DNA of 64,000 nt from Sphingomonas jinjuensis (GTDB lineage: Bacteria; Pseudomonadota; Alphaproteobacteria; Sphingomonadales; Sphingomonadaceae): positions 1 through 64,000 of the forward strand of contig NZ_JACIEV010000011.1 in NCBI RefSeq assembly GCF_014197105.1. The letters are read 5' to 3'. Below the pieces are notes generated by a model that saw only the letters and a program-made list of their open reading frames with translations, ran no database searches and was not told where the DNA came from. Of this stretch, positions 56,749 to 64,000 are shown piece by piece. A program made the translations under genes and the position numbers. Positions within the stretch are counted from its first letter, which is position 1, and each line of letters begins with the position of its first letter.

Positions 56749-56760
56749 GCGGAAATTAAC
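56745..56760 (+). promoter_or_regulatory. Consensus CtrA box upstream of ctrA
   Basis: TTAA-GCGGAAA-TTAAC is an exact match to the TTAA-N7-TTAAC consensus. It lies 94 bases before the ctrA start and overlaps the stop codon of the preceding gene. A further GGTTAATG half-site follows at about 56784. Autoregulation of ctrA by CtrA is established in Caulobacter. Confidence 0.75.
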
Positions 56761-56853
56761 CTTTTGCCTTCAGATGTCGTTTGGTTAATGATCCAAGGCC
56801 ACACCGACCGGTAAGGGATAGCCGGTCGCTGTCGCCCATGAAGGAACGACGCG

Positions 56854-57555
56854 ATGCGGGTGCTTCTGATCGAGGACGAGCCGACGACGGCCAAGGCCAT
56901 CGAGCTGATGCTGGGGGCCGAGGGCTTCAACGTCTACACGACCGATCTCGGCGAAGAAGGCCTCGATCTCGGCAAACTGTACGACTACGACATCATCCTG
57001 CTCGATCTCAATCTGCCGGACATGCACGGCTATGACGTGCTGAAGAAGCTGCGCGTCGCCCGCGTGTCGACGCCGGTGCTGATCCTGTCGGGCATCAACG
57101 AGATGGATTCGAAGGTGCGCAGCTTCGGCTTCGGCGCCGACGACTATGTGACGAAGCCGTTCCATCGCGAGGAACTGGTAGCGCGCATCCAGGCCGTCGT
57201 CCGCCGCTCGAAGGGCCATTCGCAATCGGTGATCCGCACCGGCAAGCTGGCGGTGAACCTCGATGCCAAGACCGTGGAGGTCGACGGCAGCCGCGTCCAC
57301 CTGACGGGCAAGGAATATGCGATGCTGGAGCTCCTCTCGCTCCGCAAGGGCACGACGCTGACCAAGGAGATGTTCCTCAATCATCTCTACGGCGGCATGG
57401 ACGAGCCCGAACTCAAGATCATCGACGTCTTCATCTGCAAGCTGCGCAAGAAGCTCAGCCTGGCGTGCGACGGCGAGAACTACATCGAGACCGTCTGGGG
57501 CCGCGGCTATGTGCTGCGCGAACCCGAGGAAGTGGCCACTGCCGCGGTCGCCTGA
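56854..57555 (+). CDS. ctrA: Cell-cycle master regulator CtrA
   Basis: A 233-residue OmpR-type regulator nearly collinear with Caulobacter Ctr[41 protein letters not shown], phospho-acceptor D51 in [40 protein letters not shown] and a winged helix [55 protein letters not shown]. It controls cell-cycle, motility and pilus genes through TTAA-N7-TTAA sites, three candidates of which lie in this window. The Ala-rich end matches the usual proteolysis tag. Confidence 0.96.
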   Translation: MRVLLIEDEPTTAKAIELMLGAEGFNVYTTDLGEEGLDLGKLYDYDIILLDLNLPDMHGYDVLKKLRVARVSTPVLILSGINEMDSKVRSFGFGADDYVTKPFHREELVARIQAVVRRSKGHSQSVIRTGKLAVNLDAKTVEVDGSRVHLTGKEYAMLELLSLRKGTTLTKEMFLNHLYGGMDEPELKIIDVFICKLRKKLSLACDGENYIETVWGRGYVLREPEEVATAAVA

Positions 57556-57588
57556 ATTTCCTTTCCCCTCGCCCCGTGGGGGATACGC

Positions 57589-57626
57589 AAAGGCCGCGGC
57601 CGCCTCACGGCGCCGCGGCCTTTCTT
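57589..57626 (+). terminator. Rho-independent terminator after ctrA
   Basis: A 12-base stem AAAGGCCGCGGC / GCCGCGGCCTTT around an 11-base loop, followed by TTGTTC-like T-rich sequence. Confidence 0.8.
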
Positions 57627-57662
57627 GTTCTCCTCACATAAAGAGATTAGCTTGTTTCGGTC

Positions 57663-57929
57663 ATGGCCGCAGCACTCAGCATCGACGACGATCTTCATGC
57701 CCAACTCGTACGCGCTGCCGAAGAGGCCGAGATTTCACTCGAAACGGCGCTTTACGAAGCCGTCACCGCCTATGTCGACCGCGCGAATGCCCGCGCATCG
57801 TTCGATCGCGAAGCACTCGAATCTCTGGCGGAGTATGAGCGAACCGGCCTCCATTTGACGAGTGACGAAATGGTGGCGTGGCTCACCGGCTGGGAGCCAG
57901 GGCGACCGGTTCCACCTTGCCACACCTGA
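57663..57929 (+). CDS. Antitoxin, RHH/ParD-like
   Basis: An 88-residue protein with a ribbon-helix-helix start: ALSIDDDLHAQLVRAAEEAE, ISLETALYEAVTAYVDRANA, then an acidic toxin-binding part FDREALESLAEYERTGLHLT, SDEMVAWLTGWEPG. The layout matches ParD/CopG antitoxins, including a 'Gl....e...wl..W' tail. It overlaps the toxin gene by 13 bases. It probably autoregulates the pair. Confidence 0.8.
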   Translation: MAAALSIDDDLHAQLVRAAEEAEISLETALYEAVTAYVDRANARASFDREALESLAEYERTGLHLTSDEMVAWLTGWEPGRPVPPCHT

Positions 57930-58207
57930 TCCTGACCGAAAAAGCCGCGCGCGGCGTTGCACGTTGCCTCGATTTTCTCGCTCAGCATGACGAGCCAGCC
58001 AGTCTGAGAGCGAGCGCTGCCATCGCCAGCCGCCTTGTCAGTCTCAAGACTCGTCCGCTGATCGGCAGGCCGGCCCCAAACGACACGCGGGAACTGGTAA
58101 TCCCGTTCGGATCGAGCGGCTATGTGGCTCGATATCGTTACGACGCCACTCGAGACACAGTGATGATACTGGCTGTCCGACATCAGCGCGAAGCCGGCTA
58201 TCGCTAA
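57917..58207 (+). CDS. Toxin, RelE/ParE-like
   Basis: A 96-residue protein, most likely starting at TTG inside the antitoxin's 3' end (PHLILTEKAARGVARCLDFL). Core ASAAIASRLVSLKTRPLIGR, TRELVIPFGSSGYVARYRYD, TVMILAVRHQREAGYR matches the ParE/RelE fold and its typical C-terminal 'il.i.H.re.gY' motif. A GTG 39 bases upstream is the alternative start. Forms a type II toxin-antitoxin pair with the gene before it. Confidence 0.82.
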   Translation: MPHLILTEKAARGVARCLDFLAQHDEPASLRASAAIASRLVSLKTRPLIGRPAPNDTRELVIPFGSSGYVARYRYDATRDTVMILAVRHQREAGYR

Positions 58208-58211
58208 CTAC

Positions 58212-59858
58212 TTACTTCCGCTCGAACACCTTGACCCCGCCGACCCACGTCTCCTCGACCTTCGTCGCGCGCAGGTCGCTCGGACCCGCCAGCGTCGGAT
58301 CGCGGTCGACGATGATGAAATCCGCCCGCTGCCCCGGCTCCAGCGTCCCGAACTTCTTTTCGGCGAAGCCCGCATAGGCGCCCGCGCCGGTGAACGCCCA
58401 CCATGCCTGCTCGCGCGTCACCGCCTCCTCGGGGCGCCAGCCGCCGAACGGCTGGCCGCTCGCATCCTGCCGCGTGAACGCCGCGGCCCAGCCGGCGAAC
58501 GGGTTGGGCTTCTCGACCGGATAGTCCGATCCGAACGCCAGCGTCGCGCCGTTGCCCAGCATCGTCTTCCACGCATAGGCACCCGCCAACCGCGCCTGGC
58601 CTAGCCGCGCCTCCGCCATCGTCCGGTCGCTGGTGGCATGCGTCGGCTGCATCGATGCGACGATGCCGTGCTTGCCGAACCGGCTGAGGTCGGCGGGATC
58701 GACGACCTGGGCATGTTCGATCCGCCAGCGCCGGTCGCCGTCATAGGTCAGCGCCAGCTCCTCGATCGCGCCCAGCACCTGGGCGTTGGCGCGGTCGCCG
58801 ATCGCGTGCACCGCGACCTGATAGCCGTCCATCGCCGCGCGGCTCATCAGGTTGCGGATCACGTCGTCGGCCATGAAGCCCTGCCCCGACTGGCCCGGTG
58901 CGTCGCTGTACGGCGCCTTCAGCCACGCGCCGCGCGATCCCAGCGCGCCGTCGGCGTACAGCTTCACCCCGCCCATCTTCAGCCGGTCGTCGTACAGCCA
59001 CGGCGTCGGGCCGGTGCCGCCGACGCGCACCGCGGTGTCGACGCCCATCGCGTAACTCATGATCCGCACGCGCAGGTTGCCCGCGTCGCCCATCCGCCGA
59101 TAGGTCAGCCAATCGTCGAGCGAGGTGCCCATGTCGCTGGTCGCGGTGATGCCGTCGCTCAGCAGTTGCGCTTGCGCGCGCAGGAACGCGGTGTTGCGAT
59201 CCTTGCCCAGCGGCTGCGGCACCGCCTTCTGCACCAGATCCTGCGCCGCATCGACGAAGACGCCGCTCGGCTGGCCGCCCGCCATCTCGATCCGCCCGCC
59301 CGGCGGCGACACGCTCTTGGCGGTGACGCCCGCCGCCTTCATCGCCGCCGCATTGGCCCAGCTGGCATGGCCGTCCGCCCGCGACAGCCAGATCGCACGG
59401 TCGCCCGCCAGCCCCGCAAGATCGGCGGCGGTCGGAAAGCGCCCGAGTCGCCACGCCTCCTGATTCCAGCCGCCGCCCAGGATCCAGCGCCGCTCCGGGT
59501 TCGCCGCGGCATAGGCCGCGATCCGCGCCTTCGCCTCCTCCAGCGACTTGGCATCGGACAGGTCGAGCTCGAGCGCGCGAAAGCCCAGTTCCATCACATG
59601 GCCGTGCGCATCGATGAAGCCGGGCAGCAGCACCCGGCCCTTCATGTCCGCCCGCCAGTCGAGCCGATCGGGGCGTTTGTCCTTTGCACCCAACAGCTTC
59701 ACGACCCTGCCGTCGGGCGTCATCACCAACCCGGTAAAGCGCGTCACGCGCCCGTCCTTGGTGATCGTCATTCCGTTGACGTTGTCGACCAGCGAGTCGG
59801 CTCCCGCCGGAGCTGCGATCGCGAAACCGAGGCCCGCGAGCAAGATAGCTTTCATCAT
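58212..59858 (-). CDS. Exported amidohydrolase, YtcJ-like
   Basis: A 548-residue protein with signal peptide (KAILLAGLGFAIAAPAGADS) and metal-dependent amidohydrolase motifs: LLPGFIDAHGHVMELGFRAL (HxH), GGVKLYADGALGSRGAWLKA (ligand Lys region), VAVHAIGDRANAQVLGAIEE, WRIEHAQVV and FGSDYPVEKPNPF (catalytic Asp). The family hydrolyses amides such as exoenzyme regulators or formamides; the substrate is unknown. Upstream in-frame starts run through a palindromic repeat and are rejected. Stops 4 bases from the toxin gene, convergent. Confidence 0.88.
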   Translation of the reverse strand: MMKAILLAGLGFAIAAPAGADSLVDNVNGMTITKDGRVTRFTGLVMTPDGRVVKLLGAKDKRPDRLDWRADMKGRVLLPGFIDAHGHVMELGFRALELDLSDAKSLEEAKARIAAYAAANPERRWILGGGWNQEAWRLGRFPTAADLAGLAGDRAIWLSRADGHASWANAAAMKAAGVTAKSVSPPGGRIEMAGGQPSGVFVDAAQDLVQKAVPQPLGKDRNTAFLRAQAQLLSDGITATSDMGTSLDDWLTYRRMGDAGNLRVRIMSYAMGVDTAVRVGGTGPTPWLYDDRLKMGGVKLYADGALGSRGAWLKAPYSDAPGQSGQGFMADDVIRNLMSRAAMDGYQVAVHAIGDRANAQVLGAIEELALTYDGDRRWRIEHAQVVDPADLSRFGKHGIVASMQPTHATSDRTMAEARLGQARLAGAYAWKTMLGNGATLAFGSDYPVEKPNPFAGWAAAFTRQDASGQPFGGWRPEEAVTREQAWWAFTGAGAYAGFAEKKFGTLEPGQRADFIIVDRDPTLAGPSDLRATKVEETWVGGVKVFERK

Positions 59859-59918
59859 GGCCACCGCGCTTAAGCGAGGTTTGCCCCGCCCGCCAGATCG
59901 GTCTAGTCGCAGGCGCCT

Positions 59919-61163
59919 ATGGCTACCAAGCTTGCCGCTACGGCTACCGACCTGCCCGTCTCGATCGACGACGTCCGCGCCGCCCACGCCCGGATCCGCG
60001 ATGCGATCGTCCGCACGCCGACGTTGCTGTCGAAGACGCTGTCCGACCTGACCGGCGCCACCGTCTGGCTGAAGTTCGAGAACCTCCAGTTCACCGCCGC
60101 CTACAAGGAGCGCGGCGCGCTCAACACGCTGCTGCTCTTGTCCGACGAGGCCAAGGCCAAGGGCGTCATCGCCGCATCGGCGGGCAACCACGCCCAGGGC
60201 CTGGCCTATAACGCCAAGCGCCTTGGCGTGCCCGCGACGATCGTGATGCCCACCACCACGCCGACGGTTAAGGTCGTCCAGACCGAGGGTCATGGCGCCA
60301 ACGTGGTGCTGCACGGCGACACCTTCGACGCCGCCTATGCCCATGCGCGCGAGCTGGAGGCGGAACGCGGCTTCACCTTCGTGCACCCCTTCGACGATCC
60401 GCGCATCATCGCCGGCGCCGGCACCACCGCGATCGAGATGCTGGAGGACGTGCCGGCGATCGACACCTTCATCACCCCGATCGGCGGCGGCGGCCTCATC
60501 AGCGGCATGGCCACCGTCGCCAAGGCGCACAGCCATCCGGTCGAGGTGATCGGCGTCGAGGCGGAACTGTTTCCCTCGATGTACAACCGCATCAACGGCA
60601 CCAGCATGCCCTGCGCCGGCGACACGCTGGCCGAAGGTATCGCGGTCAAGGAGCCGGGCGGCATCACCGCGCAGATGGTCCATGCGCTCGTCGACGACAT
60701 CCTGCTGGTCCCCGAGCGCGCGCTGGAGGAGTCGGTCAGCCTGCTGCTTCAGATCGAGAAGACGGTGGTCGAGGGCGCCGGGGCCGCCGGCCTCGCCGCG
60801 CTGCTCCAGCATCCCGATCGCTTCAAGGGCAAGACCGTCGGCATCGTCCTGTGCGGCGGCAACATCGACACGCGGCTGCTCGCCAACGTCCTGCTGCGCG
60901 ACCTCGCCCGCTCCGGCCGCCTCGCGCGCCTGCGCATCCGCCTGCAGGACCAGCCCGGCGCGCTCTACAACGTCGCACGCATCTTCGACCAGGAACGCGT
61001 CAACATCATCGAGGTCTATCACCAGCGCGTCTTCACGACGCTGCCGGCGAAGGGCCTGATTACCGACATCGAATGCGAAGCCCGCGACCGCGCGCATCTC
61101 GAACGCCTCGTCGAAGCGCTGCGCACTGCGGGGTATGAAACGAGCACGGTGGAGCTGGCGTAA
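59919..61163 (+). CDS. ilvA: Threonine dehydratase (threonine ammonia-lyase)
   Basis: A 414-residue PLP enzyme: VRTPTLLSKTLSDLTGATVW, LKFENLQFTAAYKERGAL with PLP-binding Lys63, AASAGNHAQGLAYNAKRLGV, PIGGGGLISGMATVAKAH and VEGAGAAGLAALLQHPDRFK. A C-terminal ACT-like domain (LRIRLQDQPGALYNVARIFD, QERVNIIEVYHQRVF) suggests allosteric control. It converts threonine to 2-oxobutanoate. Single ACT and length fit the TdcB/IlvA2 type rather than the two-ACT biosynthetic form. Confidence 0.92.
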   Translation: MATKLAATATDLPVSIDDVRAAHARIRDAIVRTPTLLSKTLSDLTGATVWLKFENLQFTAAYKERGALNTLLLLSDEAKAKGVIAASAGNHAQGLAYNAKRLGVPATIVMPTTTPTVKVVQTEGHGANVVLHGDTFDAAYAHARELEAERGFTFVHPFDDPRIIAGAGTTAIEMLEDVPAIDTFITPIGGGGLISGMATVAKAHSHPVEVIGVEAELFPSMYNRINGTSMPCAGDTLAEGIAVKEPGGITAQMVHALVDDILLVPERALEESVSLLLQIEKTVVEGAGAAGLAALLQHPDRFKGKTVGIVLCGGNIDTRLLANVLLRDLARSGRLARLRIRLQDQPGALYNVARIFDQERVNIIEVYHQRVFTTLPAKGLITDIECEARDRAHLERLVEALRTAGYETSTVELA

Positions 61164-61172
61164 CCGAATCCT

Positions 61173-61214
61173 CCCCCAGCTCGCTGGGGGAGGGGGACCG
61201 CCGCCGAAGGCGGT
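61173..61214. repeat. Tandem hairpins after threonine dehydratase
   Basis: CCCCCAGC-TC-GCTGGGGG (8-base stem), then ACCGCC..GGCGGT around GCCGAA. It begins 10 bases after the stop codon and probably ends transcription. Between 61164 and 61491 only this and the next repeat are seen. Confidence 0.8.
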
Positions 61215-61256
61215 GGTGGAGGGGCAGACGCGAGCGATACTGCCGCCGCCAAACCC

Positions 61257-61336
61257 GTCATGCTGAACTCGGTTCAGCATCTCGTCGCGAGGAGACGGGC
61301 ACTCACCACCAGATCCTGAAACACGTTCAGGATGAC
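61257..61336. repeat. REP element, 80 bases (GTCATGCTGAA .. TTCAGGATGAC)
   Basis: Left hairpin GTCATGCTGAAC-TCGG-TTCAGCAT and right hairpin ATCCTGAAACACGTTCAGGAT, ending GATGAC, so the outer ends GTCATGCTG and AGGATGAC are near-inverse. Nearly identical in plan and length to the element at 62257. Confidence 0.88.
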
Positions 61337-61491
61337 ATGCGTGGGGGTCGCGGGCCAGCCAGCGTCCGATCGGACGAAATCGCGTACCGGTAACCCTCTT
61401 TTACCATCTTCGCGTCTAATCCCCGCTTCCCAGCCGGGTCGCCACGTTCCATAAGCGCGAACGACCTGCCAACCAGTGAGGCCTATCGGCG

Positions 61492-62235
61492 GTGACCGCG
61501 CCCTTCCGTTTCCCGCGCTTTTTCGTCACCAGCCCATCGCCCTGCCCCTATCTGCCGGGGAAGCAGGAGCGGAAGGTTTTTACCGAACTGACCGGCCCGC
61601 ATGCCGCGGAGCTGAACGACGCGCTCGGCAGGATCGGTTTCCGCCGCAGCCAGGGCGTCGCCTATCGCCCGTCCTGTGCGGGCTGCACCGCTTGCGTGTC
61701 GGTGCGCGTCGTCACCCATGACTTCGTCGCCAACAATACCCAGCGCAAGCTGATGCGCCGCAACGCCGACCTCGAGGTATCGGTGTGCCGCCCCTGGGCG
61801 ACCGACGAGCAATATCAGTTGCTTCGCCGCTACCTGTCGGCGCGGCATCCGACCGGCGGCATGGCCGGGATGGACGAGGACGATTACGCCGACATGATCG
61901 AGCATTCGCCGGTCAATTCGATGATCGTCGAATATCGCCTGCCCTCGATCGGCGGCGCGCGCGGCAAGCTGATCGGCGCCTGCCTCACCGATCGCCAGGT
62001 CGACGGATTGTCGATGATCTACAGCTTCTTCGACGCCGAAGACGAAACCCGCGCCGGGCTCGGCAACGTCATCATCATGGACCACATCACCCGTGCCCGC
62101 GATCTCGGGCTGCCGTATCTCTATCTCGGCTATTGGGTGAAGGGCTCGCAGCGCATGGCCTACAAGGTGCGCTACCGTCCGATCGAGGTGCTCGGCCCCG
62201 CCGGCTGGCGCCCCCTGCCGGCCAACGCGGAATAG
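61492..62235 (+). CDS. bpt: Aspartate/glutamate leucyltransferase Bpt
   Basis: A 247-residue protein starting at [43 protein letters not shown] (Cys pair), [71 protein letters not shown]. This matches the Bpt branch of Ate1-like enzymes, which adds leucine to proteins with N-terminal Asp or Glu and marks them for ClpS/ClpAP degradation. Confidence 0.94.
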   Translation: MTAPFRFPRFFVTSPSPCPYLPGKQERKVFTELTGPHAAELNDALGRIGFRRSQGVAYRPSCAGCTACVSVRVVTHDFVANNTQRKLMRRNADLEVSVCRPWATDEQYQLLRRYLSARHPTGGMAGMDEDDYADMIEHSPVNSMIVEYRLPSIGGARGKLIGACLTDRQVDGLSMIYSFFDAEDETRAGLGNVIIMDHITRARDLGLPYLYLGYWVKGSQRMAYKVRYRPIEVLGPAGWRPLPANAE

Positions 62236-62256
62236 GCGAGCCTCGCCAAAGAATCC

Positions 62257-62336
62257 GTCATGCTGAACTCGGTTCAGCATCTCCCGGCGAGGTCACCTTC
62301 CCTCACCCAGAGATCCTGAACCAAGTTCAGGATGAC
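62257..62336. repeat. REP element, 80 bases, second copy
   Basis: GTCATGCTGAAC-TCGG-TTCAGCAT at the left and ATCCTGAACCAAGTTCAGGAT, GATGAC at the right: the same plan and length as the element exactly 1000 bases upstream. It lies just after bpt. Confidence 0.88.
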
Positions 62337-62348
62337 ACGTCAAACAGA

Positions 62349-62445
62349 CACCCTCACCCTTCCGGCGCTTCGCGCCTCCCTCCCCCCTCCCGCTGGGAGA
62401 GGGAAGGGGCCCGCGCCGCGCAGCGGCGAGGGAAGGGTGAGGGTG
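62349..62445. repeat. Inverted repeat with 15-base terminal arms
   Basis: CACCCTCACCCTTCC at the left end and its exact complement GGAAGGGTGAGGGTG at the right, with inner arms CCCTCTCCC-like (TCCCGCTGGGAGAGGGA) and GCGCCGCGCAGCGGCG. It lies between the convergent bpt and redoxin genes. Confidence 0.85.
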
Positions 62446-62467
62446 ACGCCGACCGCGTCCCCCGGCC

Positions 62468-63082
62468 CTACCCCGCGTATTTCACCGAGCACCCATAAGG
62501 CCGCGTCTCCGCAACCTTCACCGGCTTGCCCGCCTTCACCTCGCCGATCGCCGCCAGCACGTAATTCTTCGCGCCGGCGATGTCGGCCGCATCGGCGGTG
62601 GGCTTGTCGTCGATCCCGCCCTGGTAGACCAGCCGACCATCGGGCGCGATCACGTACACATGGGGTGTCGTCTTGGCGCCATAACCGCGCCCGACGCGGC
62701 CCGCGGGATCGAGCAGATAATCGGTCGGCACCGCCTTTTCCTTGGCGACCCAGGCCTTGGCCTCGGGCCCGGTCATGTAGCCCTGCTTGCCCGGTGCGCC
62801 CGAATTGATCGTCAGCCACGCCGCACCCGCCGCCCTGGCCTTCGCCTGGGTCGCCTGCATGTTGCCGCTGGCATAATGTTTCTGGACGAAGGGGCAGCCG
62901 GGGTTGCTCCACTCCAGCACCACCATCTTGCCCTTGTAGTCGCTCAGGCGAACGACCTTGCCGTCCATGTCGGTCAGCCGGAAATTGCCCGCCGGTCGCC
63001 CGGTCTGCTGCTGTGCCGCGCCGGGGCTGGCGACGACGACCGCCAGCGAGGCGGCGGCAAGGAACAGGTTACGCATTACCAT
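62468..63082 (-). CDS. Exported thioredoxin-fold redoxin
   Basis: A 204-residue protein: signal peptide NLFLAAASLAVVVASPGAAQ, then FRLTDMDGKVVRLSDYKGKM, VVLEWSNPGCPFVQKHYASG, TTPHVYVIAPDGRLVYQGGI. This is an AhpC/TSA-like redoxin with a single Cys (GCPFVQKHY) in place of CxxC, a type often found as peroxiredoxin-like or resistance-linked periplasmic proteins. It lies 7 bases after the dsbD stop, so both probably work in periplasmic thiol chemistry. Confidence 0.87.
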   Translation of the reverse strand: MVMRNLFLAAASLAVVVASPGAAQQQTGRPAGNFRLTDMDGKVVRLSDYKGKMVVLEWSNPGCPFVQKHYASGNMQATQAKARAAGAAWLTINSGAPGKQGYMTGPEAKAWVAKEKAVPTDYLLDPAGRVGRGYGAKTTPHVYVIAPDGRLVYQGGIDDKPTADAADIAGAKNYVLAAIGEVKAGKPVKVAETRPYGCSVKYAG

Positions 63083-63089
63083 CTCTCCC

Positions 63090-63998
63090 TCATTCGGTCG
63101 GCAGCGCGGCGAGCATGCCGGGCGTCAGCACCTGCGGCAGCACGCGCGCGTCGGTCGCGCCGGGTTTATACCACAGATACAACGGCACACCGGCGCGATT
63201 GTGCCGCTCGATGAAGCGACCCAAGGCCGGATCGCCATCGGTCCAGTCGCCGACCAGCACCGCCACCTTGCCCTTGCCGAACGCGTCGGCGGTCGTCGCC
63301 GTCTCGATCGCCGCCTTCTCGTTGACTTTGCACGTCAGACACCAGTCGGCAGTAAAATAGGCGAACACCGGCCGTCCTTCCGCGCGCAGCGCCGCGAGCC
63401 GCGCCTCGCTGAACGGCTCGGCGCCCGGCACCGCCGCCGTCGCCTGCGCCGCGCTGGCCGGCGCCGCCTTGACCAGCACGCCCGCCCCCAGCGCCACGAC
63501 CAGCGCGACCAGCCCCGGCGCCCAGGCGCGGCTGCGCCCCTTCGCCTGCAGCGCGCCCGTCCACCACAGTCCCAGCCCCGCGAGCAGCGCGGCGGCCAGG
63601 CCGATCACCAGCCCGTCGACCCCCGCCTGCCGCCCCAGCACCCAGCCGAGCGCCAGCGCGGTCAGCCACATCGGCACCGACAGGATGTGACGGAACGTGT
63701 TCATCCACGCCCCCGGCCGGGGCAGCAGCCGCCGCAGCGCGGGCACGAAACCAAGCAACAGGAACGGCAGCGCAATGCCCAGGCCCAGCCCGGCGAAAAT
63801 CAGCATCGCCGCCGCGGTCGGCAACACCAGCGCCGCCCCCAGCGCCGCGCCCATGAACGGCCCGGTACACGGCGTCGCCACGAACGCCGCCAGCGCCCCC
63901 GTCCCGAACGCCCCCATCGCCCCGCTCTCGCCAGCGAAGCGCGGCGTCGGCAGCTCGAACAGCCCGGCGAGGTTCAGCGCGATTGCGACCACCAGCAG
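63090..63998 (-). CDS. dsbD: Thiol:disulfide interchange protein DsbD, C-terminal part (cut by window edge)
   Basis: The C-terminal 300 or so residues: membrane segments with GALAAFVATPCTGPFMGAAL (catalytic Cys of the transmembrane domain), FAGLGLGIALPFLLLGFVPA, MNTFRHILSVPMWLTALALG, then a periplasmic thioredoxin domain with RPVFAYFTADWCLTCKVNEK (CxxC). Electrons pass from cytoplasmic thioredoxin through the membrane to periplasmic partners. The N-terminal portion lies beyond the window. Co-transcribed with the redoxin gene. Confidence 0.92.
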   Translation of the reverse strand: MLVVAIALNLAGLFELPTPRFAGESGAMGAFGTGALAAFVATPCTGPFMGAALGAALVLPTAAAMLIFAGLGLGIALPFLLLGFVPALRRLLPRPGAWMNTFRHILSVPMWLTALALGWVLGRQAGVDGLVIGLAAALLAGLGLWWTGALQAKGRSRAWAPGLVALVVALGAGVLVKAAPASAAQATAAVPGAEPFSEARLAALRAEGRPVFAYFTADWCLTCKVNEKAAIETATTADAFGKGKVAVLVGDWTDGDPALGRFIERHNRAGVPLYLWYKPGATDARVLPQVLTPGMLAALPTE

Positions 63999-64000
63999 TA

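Noticed and set aside
1..64000. tRNA, rRNA or riboswitch genes
   Set aside because: No TPsiC-arm (GTTCRANNC with matching stems), rRNA or known riboswitch core was recognised by eye in the intergenic regions; a covariance scan would be needed to exclude them fully.

Overview
The window looks like a sphingomonad (Alphaproteobacteria, Sphingomonas or a close relative). The evidence is two exported proteins ending in the PEPxxWAMM sorting signal, a CtrA cell-cycle regulator, a RegB/RegA redox pair, a CpaF-less Flp pilus cluster, dense overlapping GC-rich genes, and the interspersed 'GTCATGCTGAA..TTCAGCAT' and 'CCTCCCCC..' palindromes common in these genomes. All functions are read from sequence motifs; no database search was run.

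Positions 1-19.8 kb are accessory and visibly AT-richer than the rest. The left edge holds the end of an IS3-type insertion sequence that has broken a DUF3592-like membrane gene. A 3 kb stretch (0.6-3.6 kb) follows, in which small orphan genes (membrane proteins, a lipoprotein, an exported protein, a barstar-like protein) alternate with seven copies of a roughly 70-85 bp palindromic repeat. From 3.9 to 8.7 kb there are two PEPxxWA-CTERM surface proteins, a receiver protein, an SRAP/HMCES-type abasic-site protein, several small lineage-specific proteins and three back-to-back disordered hydrophilic proteins. From 8.8 to 19.7 kb lies a prophage-like block: a leftward run of six overlapping small genes facing an XRE regulator, then a rightward run of five genes resembling a podovirus-type DNA-ejection module. 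That module ends in a 1708-residue protein carrying a nuclease-like SNase domain and a barnase/colicin E5-like region. No capsid, terminase, tail or integrase gene is visible.

From 19.9 kb the sequence is GC-rich chromosome. It opens with tag (3-methyladenine glycosylase) and a stress-type cluster (lipoprotein, CsbD proteins, PAS-LuxR regulator, membrane protein, entericidin-like lipoprotein) behind an EcfG-like promoter. Next come a CPA1 antiporter, an RTX lipase, an alpha-hydroxyacid dehydrogenase and a SirB1-like protein. A KaiC-like ATPase is paired with a hybrid histidine kinase, and a degenerate receiver faces a PAS/mini-chemoreceptor across a CtrA box.

From 35.6 to 42.2 kb a leftward operon encodes the cytochrome bo3-type quinol oxidase (cyoABCD), SURF1 and the redox two-component pair RegB/RegA in one overlapping unit. 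A divergent MFS transporter shares a short intergenic region with it. From 45.9 to 53.1 kb lies the Flp/Tad pilus cluster cpaABCDE-tadB-tadC, with a near-consensus CtrA box before cpaB and no cpaF ATPase gene. wrbA, a LysR regulator, an AI-2E family transporter and ctrA itself (with a perfect CtrA box upstream) follow.

The right end holds a ParD/ParE-like toxin-antitoxin pair, an exported amidohydrolase, threonine dehydratase, the N-end-rule leucyltransferase bpt, an exported redoxin and a truncated DsbD. A coherent theme of the core part is CtrA/redox control: three candidate CtrA boxes (ctrA, cpaB, and the receiver/PAS-MCP pair) fit the expected coupling of cell cycle, pilus and motility.
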